Translations under genes and position numbers: made by a program
Shown: piece by piece, positions 52,735 to 60,224 of the stretch
Layout of the letters: every line of letters begins with the position of its first letter
Position numbering within the stretch: position 1 is the first letter of the stretch
Assembly (NCBI GenBank): GCA_036275365.1
Contig: DASUDX010000047.1
Span: forward strand, 1-64,000
Direction of reading: 5' to 3'
Origin: DASUDX01 sp036275365
GTDB taxonomy: Bacteria; Pseudomonadota; Gammaproteobacteria; Nevskiales; Nevskiaceae
DNA length: 64,000 bases
The notes under the pieces: model-generated
What the model was told of the DNA's origin: nothing
Seen by the model: the letters and a program-made list of their open reading frames with translations, nothing else
Databases searched by the model: none

Positions 52735-53895
52735 ATGAAATACCTTCCCCTGGTCTGGGCCGCGCTGTGGCGGCGGCGTCCGCGCACCCTGTTCACCATG
52801 GCCTCGATCGCCGTGGCCTTCCTGCTCTACGCCCTGCTCACCGGGGTGATCGCCGCCTTCAACGCCGGGGTCGAGGTGGCGGGTGCCGATCGCCTGGTCA
52901 CCACCGGACGCTACTCGCTGACCCAGGTGCTGCCGCAGGGCCATCTGCAGCAGGTGCGCGGTCTGGAGAGCGTGCACAGCGTGGCGGGGCAGAGCTGGTT
53001 CGGCGGCTACTACCAGAGCGAGCGCAACTTCTTCCCGCAATTCCCCACCGAGATCGAGCCCTATCTGGCGATGTACCCGGAGATCGTGCTGCCGGAGGCG
53101 GAGAAGCAGGCCATGCTCAGCACCCGCACCGGGGCGCTGATCGCGCGCACCCTGGCCGATCGCTACGGCTTCAAGGTGGGCGACAAGATTCCGATCATCG
53201 CCGGCATCTGGCCGCTGGCCAGTGGTTCCAACAACTGGGAGTTCGATCTGGTCGGCATCTTCGATACCGCCAATCCGAAGGACCGCTCGCTCTACGAGAT
53301 GATGCTGTTCCACCACGAGTACTTCGACGAGGCGCGGCAGTTCGGCAGGGGCACGGTGGGCTGGCTGGTGGTGAAGGTGAAGGACCCGGACCAGAGCGAG
53401 GCGGTGATCCGGCAGATCGACGCCCTGTTCGCCAACTCGCCCAACGAGACCCGCACCGCCACCGAGAAGGCCTTCAACCAGTCCTTCGTCAAGCAGCTCG
53501 GCGATATCGGGGCGATGATGTCCTCGATCATCGGCGCGGTGTTCTTCACCCTGCTCTTCCTCACCGGCAACACCATGATGCAGAGCGTGCGCGAGCGCAT
53601 CCCGGAGCTGGCGGTGCTCAAGACCCTCGGCTTCTCCGATGGCCAGGTGCTGGCCCTGGTGCTGGCGGAGTCCCTGGCGCTGTGCCTGATCGCCGCCCTG
53701 ATCGGCCTGGGGCTGGCCAGCCTGCTGCTGCCGCCGGTCTCGGCCAAGATTCCCGGCTTCTCCGGGCTCACGCTCACCGGCGAGGCCTTCGCCCTGGCCC
53801 TCGGTCTCGCGCTGGCGCTGGCGCTGATCGTCGGCCTGCCGCCGGCGCTGCGGGCGATGCGGCTGAAGATCGTCGACGCCCTCGCCGCCCACTGA
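52735..53895 (+). CDS. ABC transporter permease, FtsX/MacB type (first)
   Basis: The 386-aa protein has a membrane helix near the N-terminus (about 20-45), a large periplasmic domain (about 45-255), and three helices in the C-terminal half, the FtsX-like four-helix layout. GAGG lies 8 nt before the ATG, the same spacing as between alternate heptad units upstream. It likely pairs with the second permease as a heterodimer around the ATPase. Confidence 0.92.
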   Translation: MKYLPLVWAALWRRRPRTLFTMASIAVAFLLYALLTGVIAAFNAGVEVAGADRLVTTGRYSLTQVLPQGHLQQVRGLESVHSVAGQSWFGGYYQSERNFFPQFPTEIEPYLAMYPEIVLPEAEKQAMLSTRTGALIARTLADRYGFKVGDKIPIIAGIWPLASGSNNWEFDLVGIFDTANPKDRSLYEMMLFHHEYFDEARQFGRGTVGWLVVKVKDPDQSEAVIRQIDALFANSPNETRTATEKAFNQSFVKQLGDIGAMMSSIIGAVFFTLLFLTGNTMMQSVRERIPELAVLKTLGFSDGQVLALVLAESLALCLIAALIGLGLASLLLPPVSAKIPGFSGLTLTGEAFALALGLALALALIVGLPPALRAMRLKIVDALAAH

Positions 53896-53914
53896 TCCGC
53901 TGGAGTCCTCTCCC

Positions 53915-55102
53915 ATGTCCTCTGCCCTGAGCCAGATCAGCGCGGTCACCCTGATGAACCTGCGGGCGGTGCCCAGCCGGCTCGGCACCTCGATGGTGAT
54001 CGTGATCGGCATCGCCGGCGTGGTCGGCGTGCTGGTGGCCCTGCTCTCGATGGGCGCCGGCTTCGAGGCGACCCTGGCCGGCACCGGCCAGCCGGACCGC
54101 GCCCTGGTGCTGCGTGGCGGCTCCAACGACGAGCTCGGCTCGGTGATCACCCGCGACCAGGCCCAGGTGATCGCCGACGCCCCGGGCGTGGCGCGCACCG
54201 CCGATGGCAGCCCGCGCACGCTGGCCGAGCTGTACCTGCTCACCGATGTCTCCAAGCCCGGCTCGAGCTCGCCCAACAATGTGGTGGTGCGCGGCACCCG
54301 CGCCGATGTCGGCGGCGTGCGGCCGGAGTTCCGCATCGTCGAGGGCCGCATGTTCGCCCCCGGCGTGCGCGAGGTGGTGGTGGGCCGCAACCTGGCCGCC
54401 CAGTTCCCGACCCTGGCCCTCGGCGGCACGGTGGAGGTGCGCGACGGCCCCTGGACCATCGTCGGCGTGTTCGAGACCGGCGATGTGCACGAGTCCGAGC
54501 TGTGGGTGGACATCGAGGCGCTGATCACCGCCTCGCGCCGCCAGGCCTACAACTCGGTGATGGTGCAGCTGGATTCGGTGGCGGCCTTCACCGCCTTCAA
54601 GGATGCCCTCACCGCCGACCCGCGCCTGACCGTGTCGGTGCAGCGCGAGCCCGACTACTACGCCTCGCGCTCCGAGCAGCTGCACAACCTGATCCGCTAC
54701 CTCGGCTACACGGTGGCGGTGATCATGGCGATCGGCGCGGTGTTCGGTGCGCTCAATGTGATGTACGCGGCCGTGGCCACCCGCAGCGTGGAGATCGCCA
54801 CCCTGCGCGCGCTCGGCTTCGGCGCCCTGCCGGTGGTGGTCTCGGTGCTGATCGAGGCGCTGATCCTGGCCGCGGCCGGCGGGCTGCTGGGCGGGGTGAT
54901 CGCCTATCTGTTCTTCAACGGCTATACGGTCAACACGCTCAACTTCCAGACCTTCTCGCAGGTGGCCTTCGACTTCCGGGTGACCCCGGCCCTGCTCCAG
55001 CAGGGTCTGATCTGGGCGCTGGTGATGGGCCTGATCGGGGGCCTGTTCCCGGCCCTGCGGGCGGCCCGGCTGCCGGTGGCGGAGGCCCTGCGCGCGGCCT
55101 GA
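53915..55102 (+). CDS. ABC transporter permease, FtsX/MacB type (second)
   Basis: The 395-aa protein has the same four-helix FtsX-like layout: N-terminal helix with VIVIGIAGVVGVLVALL, periplasmic MacB-type domain (about 50-265), then three helices and the C-terminal ALRAARLPVAEALRA coupling region. Two permease genes plus a separate ATPase gene differ from E. coli MacB, where ATPase and permease are fused. Cargo unknown. Confidence 0.92.
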   Translation: MSSALSQISAVTLMNLRAVPSRLGTSMVIVIGIAGVVGVLVALLSMGAGFEATLAGTGQPDRALVLRGGSNDELGSVITRDQAQVIADAPGVARTADGSPRTLAELYLLTDVSKPGSSSPNNVVVRGTRADVGGVRPEFRIVEGRMFAPGVREVVVGRNLAAQFPTLALGGTVEVRDGPWTIVGVFETGDVHESELWVDIEALITASRRQAYNSVMVQLDSVAAFTAFKDALTADPRLTVSVQREPDYYASRSEQLHNLIRYLGYTVAVIMAIGAVFGALNVMYAAVATRSVEIATLRALGFGALPVVVSVLIEALILAAAGGLLGGVIAYLFFNGYTVNTLNFQTFSQVAFDFRVTPALLQQGLIWALVMGLIGGLFPALRAARLPVAEALRAA

Positions 55103-55116
55103 GCGGGCGACGCACG

Positions 55117-55156
55117 GCGTCACGAAACTTTCACCGCGTTTTCATGCCGCTGGCAC
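55117..55156 (+). promoter_or_regulatory. Putative Pho box array upstream of olsBA
   Basis: Units resembling CTGTCAT recur every 11 bp: GCGTCAC (55117), CTTTCAC (55128), TTTTCAT (55139) and CTGGCAC (55150). The last three match consensus at five of seven bases each. A -10-like TAGATT (55167-55172) lies 10 bp after the last unit, as in PhoB-activated promoters. PhoB control of ornithine lipid synthesis is known in Sinorhizobium meliloti. Confidence 0.6.
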
Positions 55157-55168
55157 GGCGGCTTCCTA

Positions 55169-55186
55169 GATTGGGCCATCCCAATC
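55169..55186. promoter_or_regulatory. Perfect inverted repeat overlapping the olsB -10/start region
   Basis: The arms GATTGGG and CCCAATC are perfect over 7 bp with a 4-nt loop (CCAT). It overlaps the -10 candidate and ends just before the AGGAGG ribosome site. It may be a repressor operator, or a leader hairpin if transcription starts upstream. Confidence 0.45.
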
Positions 55187-55199
55187 AAGGAGGGCTGCC

Positions 55200-55991
55200 A
55201 TGTCCGCCCTGCTGGAATCCGCGGTGGCCACCGCCACCGCACCGCGCTACGAAGTCCGTCTCGCCTCCACCGCCGAGGAGATCCGCGCGACGCTGCGGCT
55301 GCGCTACCAGGTGTTTGCCGACGAGATGGGCGCCCAGATCGACGGCGGTGACGAGCGGCTGGACACCGACCAGTTCGATCCCTGGTGCCGCCACCTGATG
55401 GTCTGCGACACCCAGAGCGGCGAGGTGCTGGCCTGCACCCGCATCCTCAGCGATGCCCAGGCGCCGAATGCCGGCGGCTTCTACTCCGCCAGCGAGTTCG
55501 ATCTGGCCATGCTCGACAGCCTGCCCGGCCGGCTGCTGGAAATCGGCCGCACCTGCGTGGCACGCGAGCACCGCAATGGCGCGGTGATCGCCACGCTCTG
55601 GCAGGGCATCGCCGGGCTGATCATCGAGGAGGGCGTGGACTACCTCTTTGGCTGCGCCAGCATCGGGCTGGAGGACGGCGGCGCCCAGGCCCACGCCATC
55701 CTCGAGCAGATCCGCCACAAGCATCTGGCGCCCGATCACCAGCGCGTGCGGCCCTACTATCCGCTGCCGGCCGCGGATGCGCGTCCGGAGAGCCGCGGCA
55801 AGCTGCCGCCGCTGCTCAAGGCCTATCTCAACCTCGGCGCCAAGGCCTGTGGCGAGCCCTACTGGGATCGCGACTTCAACTGCGCCGATGTGTTCATGCT
55901 GCTGGATGTGCGCGACCTCAACCCGCGCTACGCCCGTCACTTCCTCGGCCGCGGCTCGGACCTCGCCAGCCGGCTGCCGCTGGCCGCCTGA
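55200..55991 (+). CDS. olsB: L-ornithine N(alpha)-acyltransferase OlsB
   Basis: OlsB transfers a 3-hydroxyacyl group from acyl carrier protein to ornithine, giving lyso-ornithine lipid. The 263-aa protein has the GNAT-like hallmarks of this family: LRLRYQVFADEMGAQID, DPWCRHLMVCDTQSGEVLACTRI, and LLEIGRTCVAREHRNG, then FGCASIGLEDG. AAGGAGGG precedes the ATG. It is followed by a matching O-acyltransferase gene, olsA, which makes the assignment strong. Confidence 0.92.
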   Translation: MSALLESAVATATAPRYEVRLASTAEEIRATLRLRYQVFADEMGAQIDGGDERLDTDQFDPWCRHLMVCDTQSGEVLACTRILSDAQAPNAGGFYSASEFDLAMLDSLPGRLLEIGRTCVAREHRNGAVIATLWQGIAGLIIEEGVDYLFGCASIGLEDGGAQAHAILEQIRHKHLAPDHQRVRPYYPLPAADARPESRGKLPPLLKAYLNLGAKACGEPYWDRDFNCADVFMLLDVRDLNPRYARHFLGRGSDLASRLPLAA

Positions 55992-56010
55992 CCCCAGGCC
56001 AGGGCCGGGC

Positions 56011-56814
56011 TTGAACGCCTCGCTGCGCTTTGTCGGGCGCACCCTGCGCCTGCTGGTCCACCTCGGCACCGGCCTGCTGCTGGCCAGCCTGCTGCGGCTG
56101 GATCGCAGCGGCCGGCTGCGGATGGAACCGCTGATGGAGTTCTGGCTGCGGCGCCTGCTGCGCATCCTCGGCATCGAGCTGTGCGTGCAGGGCGAACCGC
56201 TCCGCGGCGGCCATGTGCAGGTGGCCAACCATGTGTCCTGGCTGGACATCCCGGTGCTCGGCGCCGGCCGTGCCACCCATTTCATCGCCAAGTCGGAGAT
56301 CCGCGACTGGCCGGTGGCCGGCTTCCTGGCCACCGCCATCGGCACCTTCTACCTCCGCCGCGGCAAGGGCGGTGCCAAGCCGCTGCTGGCGCGGCTGACG
56401 CCTTTCCTGCAGGGCGGTGGCCGCATCACCCTGTTTCCGGAGGGCACCACCACCGACGGCCGCGATGTGCTGGGCTTCCACCCGCGGCTGCTGGCCGCAG
56501 CGGTGGAGGCGCAGGTGCCGGTGCAGCCGGTGGTGCTGCGCTACGGCCGGGGTGATGGCGGCGCCGACCTCGCCCCCTTCATCGGCGAGGACGATCTGGT
56601 CTCCCACATCCTGCGGCTGCTGCGCAACCGGCACCTGCAGGTGCGCCTGGACTATCTGCCGGCGCTGCAGCCGGCGGCCTTCGCCGACCGCGACGCCCTG
56701 GCCCTGGCCGCGGAGCAGGCGGTGCGCGCGGTGCTGCGCCCGGGCAGCGCGCTGCCGGCGGCGGCCCGTCACCGGGTGGACCGCGCCTCGACGGTCGAGG
56801 CCCTGCCGGCCTGA
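56011..56814 (+). CDS. olsA: Lyso-ornithine lipid O-acyltransferase OlsA (1-acylglycerol-3-phosphate acyltransferase family)
   Basis: This 267-aa membrane acyltransferase has NHVSWLD (HxxxxD at 74-79) and FPEGTT (near 142-147). OlsA adds the second acyl chain to lyso-ornithine lipid. The start is uncertain; I prefer TTG at 56011 with AGGG upstream, because the sequence is of family type from there, and the first ATG (56122) would cut into the membrane segment. The gap after olsB is 19 bp. Confidence 0.88.
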   Translation: MNASLRFVGRTLRLLVHLGTGLLLASLLRLDRSGRLRMEPLMEFWLRRLLRILGIELCVQGEPLRGGHVQVANHVSWLDIPVLGAGRATHFIAKSEIRDWPVAGFLATAIGTFYLRRGKGGAKPLLARLTPFLQGGGRITLFPEGTTTDGRDVLGFHPRLLAAAVEAQVPVQPVVLRYGRGDGGADLAPFIGEDDLVSHILRLLRNRHLQVRLDYLPALQPAAFADRDALALAAEQAVRAVLRPGSALPAAARHRVDRASTVEALPA

Positions 56815-56890
56815 GTCCAGCGCGGCCGGCGGCCCCGCGCCGGGGCCGGGGGTACACTGGCGGCCCTGATTCCCACCCCCGAGGGTGAGC

Positions 56891-57874
56891 ATGGACACCC
56901 CCCTGCCTACGCGCCCGGCCCCGCGCCCGGTGGTGACCGGCGAGAAGCTGCGCGGCGCCGACAAGATGGCGCGCATCCCGGTCAAGATCGAAGCGGCGGT
57001 GAGCCCGCTGCGCAAGCCGGCCTGGATCCGCGCCAAGCTCGGCGAGTCGGCCGAGGTGAGCCGGATCAAGGCGGCCCTGCGCGCCAACGATCTGCACACG
57101 GTCTGCGAGGAAGCGAGCTGCCCCAACCTGTCCGAATGCTTCGGCAAGGGCACGGCCACCTTCATGATCATGGGCGACATCTGCACCCGCCGCTGCCCGT
57201 TCTGCGATGTCGCCCACGGCCGGCCCAAGCCGCTGGACGAGGCCGAGCCGCTCAAGCTCGCCCGCACCATCGCCGCCATGGGGCTGCGCTATGTGGTGAT
57301 CACCAGCGTTGACCGCGACGACCTCAAGGATGGCGGCGCCGCCCACTTCGCGGCCTGCATCCGCGAGGCGCGCGCGCACGCCCCCCAGCTCACCATCGAG
57401 GTGCTGGTGCCGGATTTCCGCGGCCGCATGGACCCGGCGCTGACCATCTTCAAGGACACCCCGCCGGATGTGTTCAACCACAACCTGGAAACCGTGCCGC
57501 GGCTGTATCTGCAGGCGCGGCCGGGCTCGGACTACGAGTGGTCGCTCGATCTGCTGGAGCGCTTCAAGCGCCTGCACCCGGCGGTGCCGACCAAGTCCGG
57601 CCTGATGCTGGGCCTGGGCGAGGAGATCGAGGAGATCGAGCAGGTGATGCGCGATCTGCGCGCCCATGGCGTCAACATGCTGACCCTGGGCCAGTACCTG
57701 CAGCCGAGCCGCCACCATCTGCCGGTGGCGCGCTATGTGCACCCGGACGAGTTCGAGCGGCTGCGCCAGTTCGGCGAGTCCCTCGGCTTTGACCATGTGG
57801 CCAGCGGACCGATGGTGCGCAGCTCCTACCACGCCGACCGCCAGGCCGAGCACCTGCTGGGTGGCCCGGCATGA
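56891..57874 (+). CDS. lipA: Lipoyl synthase
   Basis: This 327-aa radical SAM enzyme inserts two sulfurs into octanoyl-protein. Both clusters are visible: the auxiliary site CEEASCPNLSEC (near 75) and the SAM cluster CTRRCPFC (near 98), plus the C-terminal VRSSYHA. GAGG lies 6 nt before the ATG at 56891; a GTG at 56885 is also in frame. lipB, often next to lipA, is not here. A weak -10 TACACT precedes the gene. Confidence 0.97.
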   Translation: MDTPLPTRPAPRPVVTGEKLRGADKMARIPVKIEAAVSPLRKPAWIRAKLGESAEVSRIKAALRANDLHTVCEEASCPNLSECFGKGTATFMIMGDICTRRCPFCDVAHGRPKPLDEAEPLKLARTIAAMGLRYVVITSVDRDDLKDGGAAHFAACIREARAHAPQLTIEVLVPDFRGRMDPALTIFKDTPPDVFNHNLETVPRLYLQARPGSDYEWSLDLLERFKRLHPAVPTKSGLMLGLGEEIEEIEQVMRDLRAHGVNMLTLGQYLQPSRHHLPVARYVHPDEFERLRQFGESLGFDHVASGPMVRSSYHADRQAEHLLGGPA

Positions 57875-58422
57875 GGGCGGTGGCGCGGCTCGCGCTGCTG
57901 GCCCTGGCACCGGCCGTGCACGGCGCCGAGGCCGACCTGCGCGCCTGCCGGGCGGTGGCCGCGGCGGACGCCCGGCTGGCCTGCTACGACCGCCTGGCCG
58001 ATGCCCAGGCCGGTCCCGCGGCGGACGCTGTGGCGGCGCCGGCGGCGCCTGTGGCGAGCGCACCCGCGCCGGCACCGCCCGCCGCGGTGGCGGCAGCGGC
58101 TGCTGCCCCGGCCCTCAGCCCGGCGGCGGTGGAAGCCGGTTTCGGCGCCGAGCAGCTGCCGCGCGATCGCCGCGACCCGGCCGAGCGCGAGGCCGAGAAC
58201 CTCACCGTGACCACCCGCCTGGTCGGTACCTTCGAGGGCTGGGAGAAGGGCCAGCTGCTGCGGCTGGCCAATGGCCAGGTGTGGAAGGTGATGGACGATT
58301 ACTCCCGCTACTACCCGGCGCGCGAGGCGCCGGCGGTGGTGCTCAAGCGGGGCATCCTCGGCAGCTACTGGCTGGAGCTGCCGGAGCTGGAGGCGCGGGT
58401 GAAGGTGCGCCGGGTTCAGTAG
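57871..58422 (+). CDS. Small exported protein with an Ala/Pro-rich linker, unknown function
   Basis: This 183-aa product has a signal peptide (1-19), a short N-terminal segment with CRAVAAADARLACYDRLAD (a two-cysteine RLACYD pattern seen in various exported proteins), a 55-residue Ala/Pro linker and a C-terminal beta-rich domain (VTTRLVGTFEGWEKGQLLRLANGQVWKVM). The ATG overlaps the lipA stop (ATGA). Its stop overlaps the convergent murU stop by 7 bp. Confidence 0.75.
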   Translation: MRAVARLALLALAPAVHGAEADLRACRAVAAADARLACYDRLADAQAGPAADAVAAPAAPVASAPAPAPPAAVAAAAAAPALSPAAVEAGFGAEQLPRDRRDPAEREAENLTVTTRLVGTFEGWEKGQLLRLANGQVWKVMDDYSRYYPAREAPAVVLKRGILGSYWLELPELEARVKVRRVQ

Positions 58423-59099
58423 GGCTTTTTCAGCCGCGCCTGCAGCTCGTCCAGCCGCTGCGGGGTGCCGACATCCGACCACAGTCCCTGGAACAGCTCG
58501 CCGCCGACCGCCCCGCGGCGGGCGCTGGCGCGCAGCACCGGAGCCAGGGGAAAGCGGCCCTCGCTGCAGCCGCGCAGCAGGCTCGGCCGCAGGATCGAGA
58601 CCCCGGCGAAGGTGTGGGTCGGTGCCGCCGGCTCGACGATGCGCTGCTCCTGCAGGGCGAAGTCGCCCTGGGTCTTGAAGGCCGGCGTCGGCACCATCAG
58701 CAGCCAGGCCTCGAGATCGGCCGGCAGCTGGCGGCCACGGGCGATGAAGCGGCCCCAGGCCAGCTCCACATAGACATCGGCATTGATCACCAGGAACGGC
58801 GCATCGCCCAGCAGCGGCAGGGCGCGCAGCACGCCGCCGCCGGTCTCCAGCGGCGGATCGCCCTCCTCGGAGTACTGGATGCGCAGGCCGAAGCGGCGGC
58901 CATCGCCGAGCTGCTGACGGATCTGCTCGCCGCGGTAGCCGAGATTGATCACCACCTCGGTCAGCCCGGCCTCGGCAAGATCGCGCAGGTGGTATTCGAT
59001 CAGCGGCCGCCCCAGCAGCGGGATCAGCGGCTTGGGCAGCCGGTCGGTGAGCGGCCGCATGCGCTCGCCGCGCCCGGCCGAGAGAATCATCGCCTTCAT
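58416..59099 (-). CDS. murU: N-acetylmuramate 1-phosphate uridylyltransferase MurU
   Basis: This 227-aa sugar nucleotidyltransferase has the signature MILSAGRGERMRPLTDRLPKPL, then VINLGYRGEQI, NADVY (metal Asp) and a C-terminal DVGTPQRL. With AmgK it forms the MurNAc recycling bypass that returns cell-wall sugar to UDP-MurNAc without MurQ and gives intrinsic fosfomycin tolerance in other species. The ATG overlaps the amgK stop. Confidence 0.93.
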   Translation of the reverse strand: MKAMILSAGRGERMRPLTDRLPKPLIPLLGRPLIEYHLRDLAEAGLTEVVINLGYRGEQIRQQLGDGRRFGLRIQYSEEGDPPLETGGGVLRALPLLGDAPFLVINADVYVELAWGRFIARGRQLPADLEAWLLMVPTPAFKTQGDFALQEQRIVEPAAPTHTFAGVSILRPSLLRGCSEGRFPLAPVLRASARRGAVGGELFQGLWSDVGTPQRLDELQARLKKPY

Positions 59100-60124
59100 G
59101 GCCCCTGCCAGGCCTCCAGTCGCTGCTGCAGCGCCGCCAGCTCCGGGTAACGGTCGCTGACCGTGCGCAGATAGCTGAAGAAGCGCGCCACATCGGCCAG
59201 ATAGGCCGGCTTGCCATCGCGGTGGGCGATGCGGGCGAAGATGCCGATCACCTTGAGATGGCGCTGCACGCCCATCCAGTCGGCCTGGCGCTGGAAGGTC
59301 TCGAACTCCGGCGGCAGCGGCAGCCCGGCGGCGCGGCCCTGCTGCCAGTAACGGCGCAACCAGCCTTCCACCCGCGGCTCGGGCCAGGAGCGGAAGGCAT
59401 CCTTGAACAGGCAGATCGGGTCGTAGCTGATCGGGCCCTCGACCGCGTCCTGGAAATCCAGCACCCCCGGCGGCGGCACCGGCTGCCCGGGTGCGGGCGC
59501 CTCGCCCATCAGGTTGCGCGGCATGAAATCGCGGTGCACCCAGACCCGTGGCTGGGCCAGCGCCGAGGCCACCAGCCGATCCTCCAGGGCGCGCCAGGCG
59601 GCAAGCTCGGTGCCGCTCAGCGTCAGCCCGCGCTCGCGCGCCAGATACCAGTCCGGAAACAGCGCCAGCTCGCGCCGCAGCAGCGCCTCGTCATAGGGCG
59701 GCAGCACGCCGGGGCGGGAGGCGAGCTGCAGCTGGATCAGCGCCTCGATGGCCGGTTCGAACAGGGCATCGGCGTTGTCCTCGGTGAGCACCTGCAGATA
59801 GGTGTGGCGGCCGAGATCGCTCAGCAGCAGATAGCCGCGCGCCAGGTCCTGGGCGAGGCAGCGCGGCACCCGCAGCCCGGCGGTGGCCAGCAGCCCGGCG
59901 ATCTGCAGAAACGGCCGGCAGTCCTCGCGCTCCGGCGGCGCGTCCATCACGATCCAGCTCTGGCCGGCCGCGCTCAGGCGGAAATAGCGGCGGAAGCTGG
60001 CATCGGCCGAGGCCGGCGCGAAGGTGGCAGCGCCGAGGCCGAGCTGGGCCAGCGCCCAGTCGCGGGCGGCCGCGGCGCGCGCGTCCGGCGGCGCGGCGCC
60101 TGGGGAAGACGAGGTGGCGGACAT
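59096..60124 (-). CDS. amgK: MurNAc/GlcNAc anomeric kinase AmgK
   Basis: This 342-aa aminoglycoside phosphotransferase-fold kinase makes MurNAc 1-phosphate. Visible residues are the catalytic loop WVHRDFMPRNLM (HRDFxxxN) near 215 and the metal-binding GVLDFQDAVEG near 240; the N-terminal lobe holds ASADASFRRYFRL. The ATG at 60124 was chosen; the open frame upstream is antisense to the lptD leader. It is coupled to murU by ATGA and divergent from lptD. Confidence 0.93.
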   Translation of the reverse strand: MSATSSSPGAAPPDARAAAARDWALAQLGLGAATFAPASADASFRRYFRLSAAGQSWIVMDAPPEREDCRPFLQIAGLLATAGLRVPRCLAQDLARGYLLLSDLGRHTYLQVLTEDNADALFEPAIEALIQLQLASRPGVLPPYDEALLRRELALFPDWYLARERGLTLSGTELAAWRALEDRLVASALAQPRVWVHRDFMPRNLMGEAPAPGQPVPPPGVLDFQDAVEGPISYDPICLFKDAFRSWPEPRVEGWLRRYWQQGRAAGLPLPPEFETFQRQADWMGVQRHLKVIGIFARIAHRDGKPAYLADVARFFSYLRTVSDRYPELAALQQRLEAWQGP

Positions 60125-60224
60125 GGGGGTGGCGAATCGGGGCGCGCAAGGGTAGCGATTGCCGAGCGTCGCGGCAAAATCCCATACTGCCTGCCCCGCG
60201 GTGACCGCCGCAGCCGCCGTTCCG

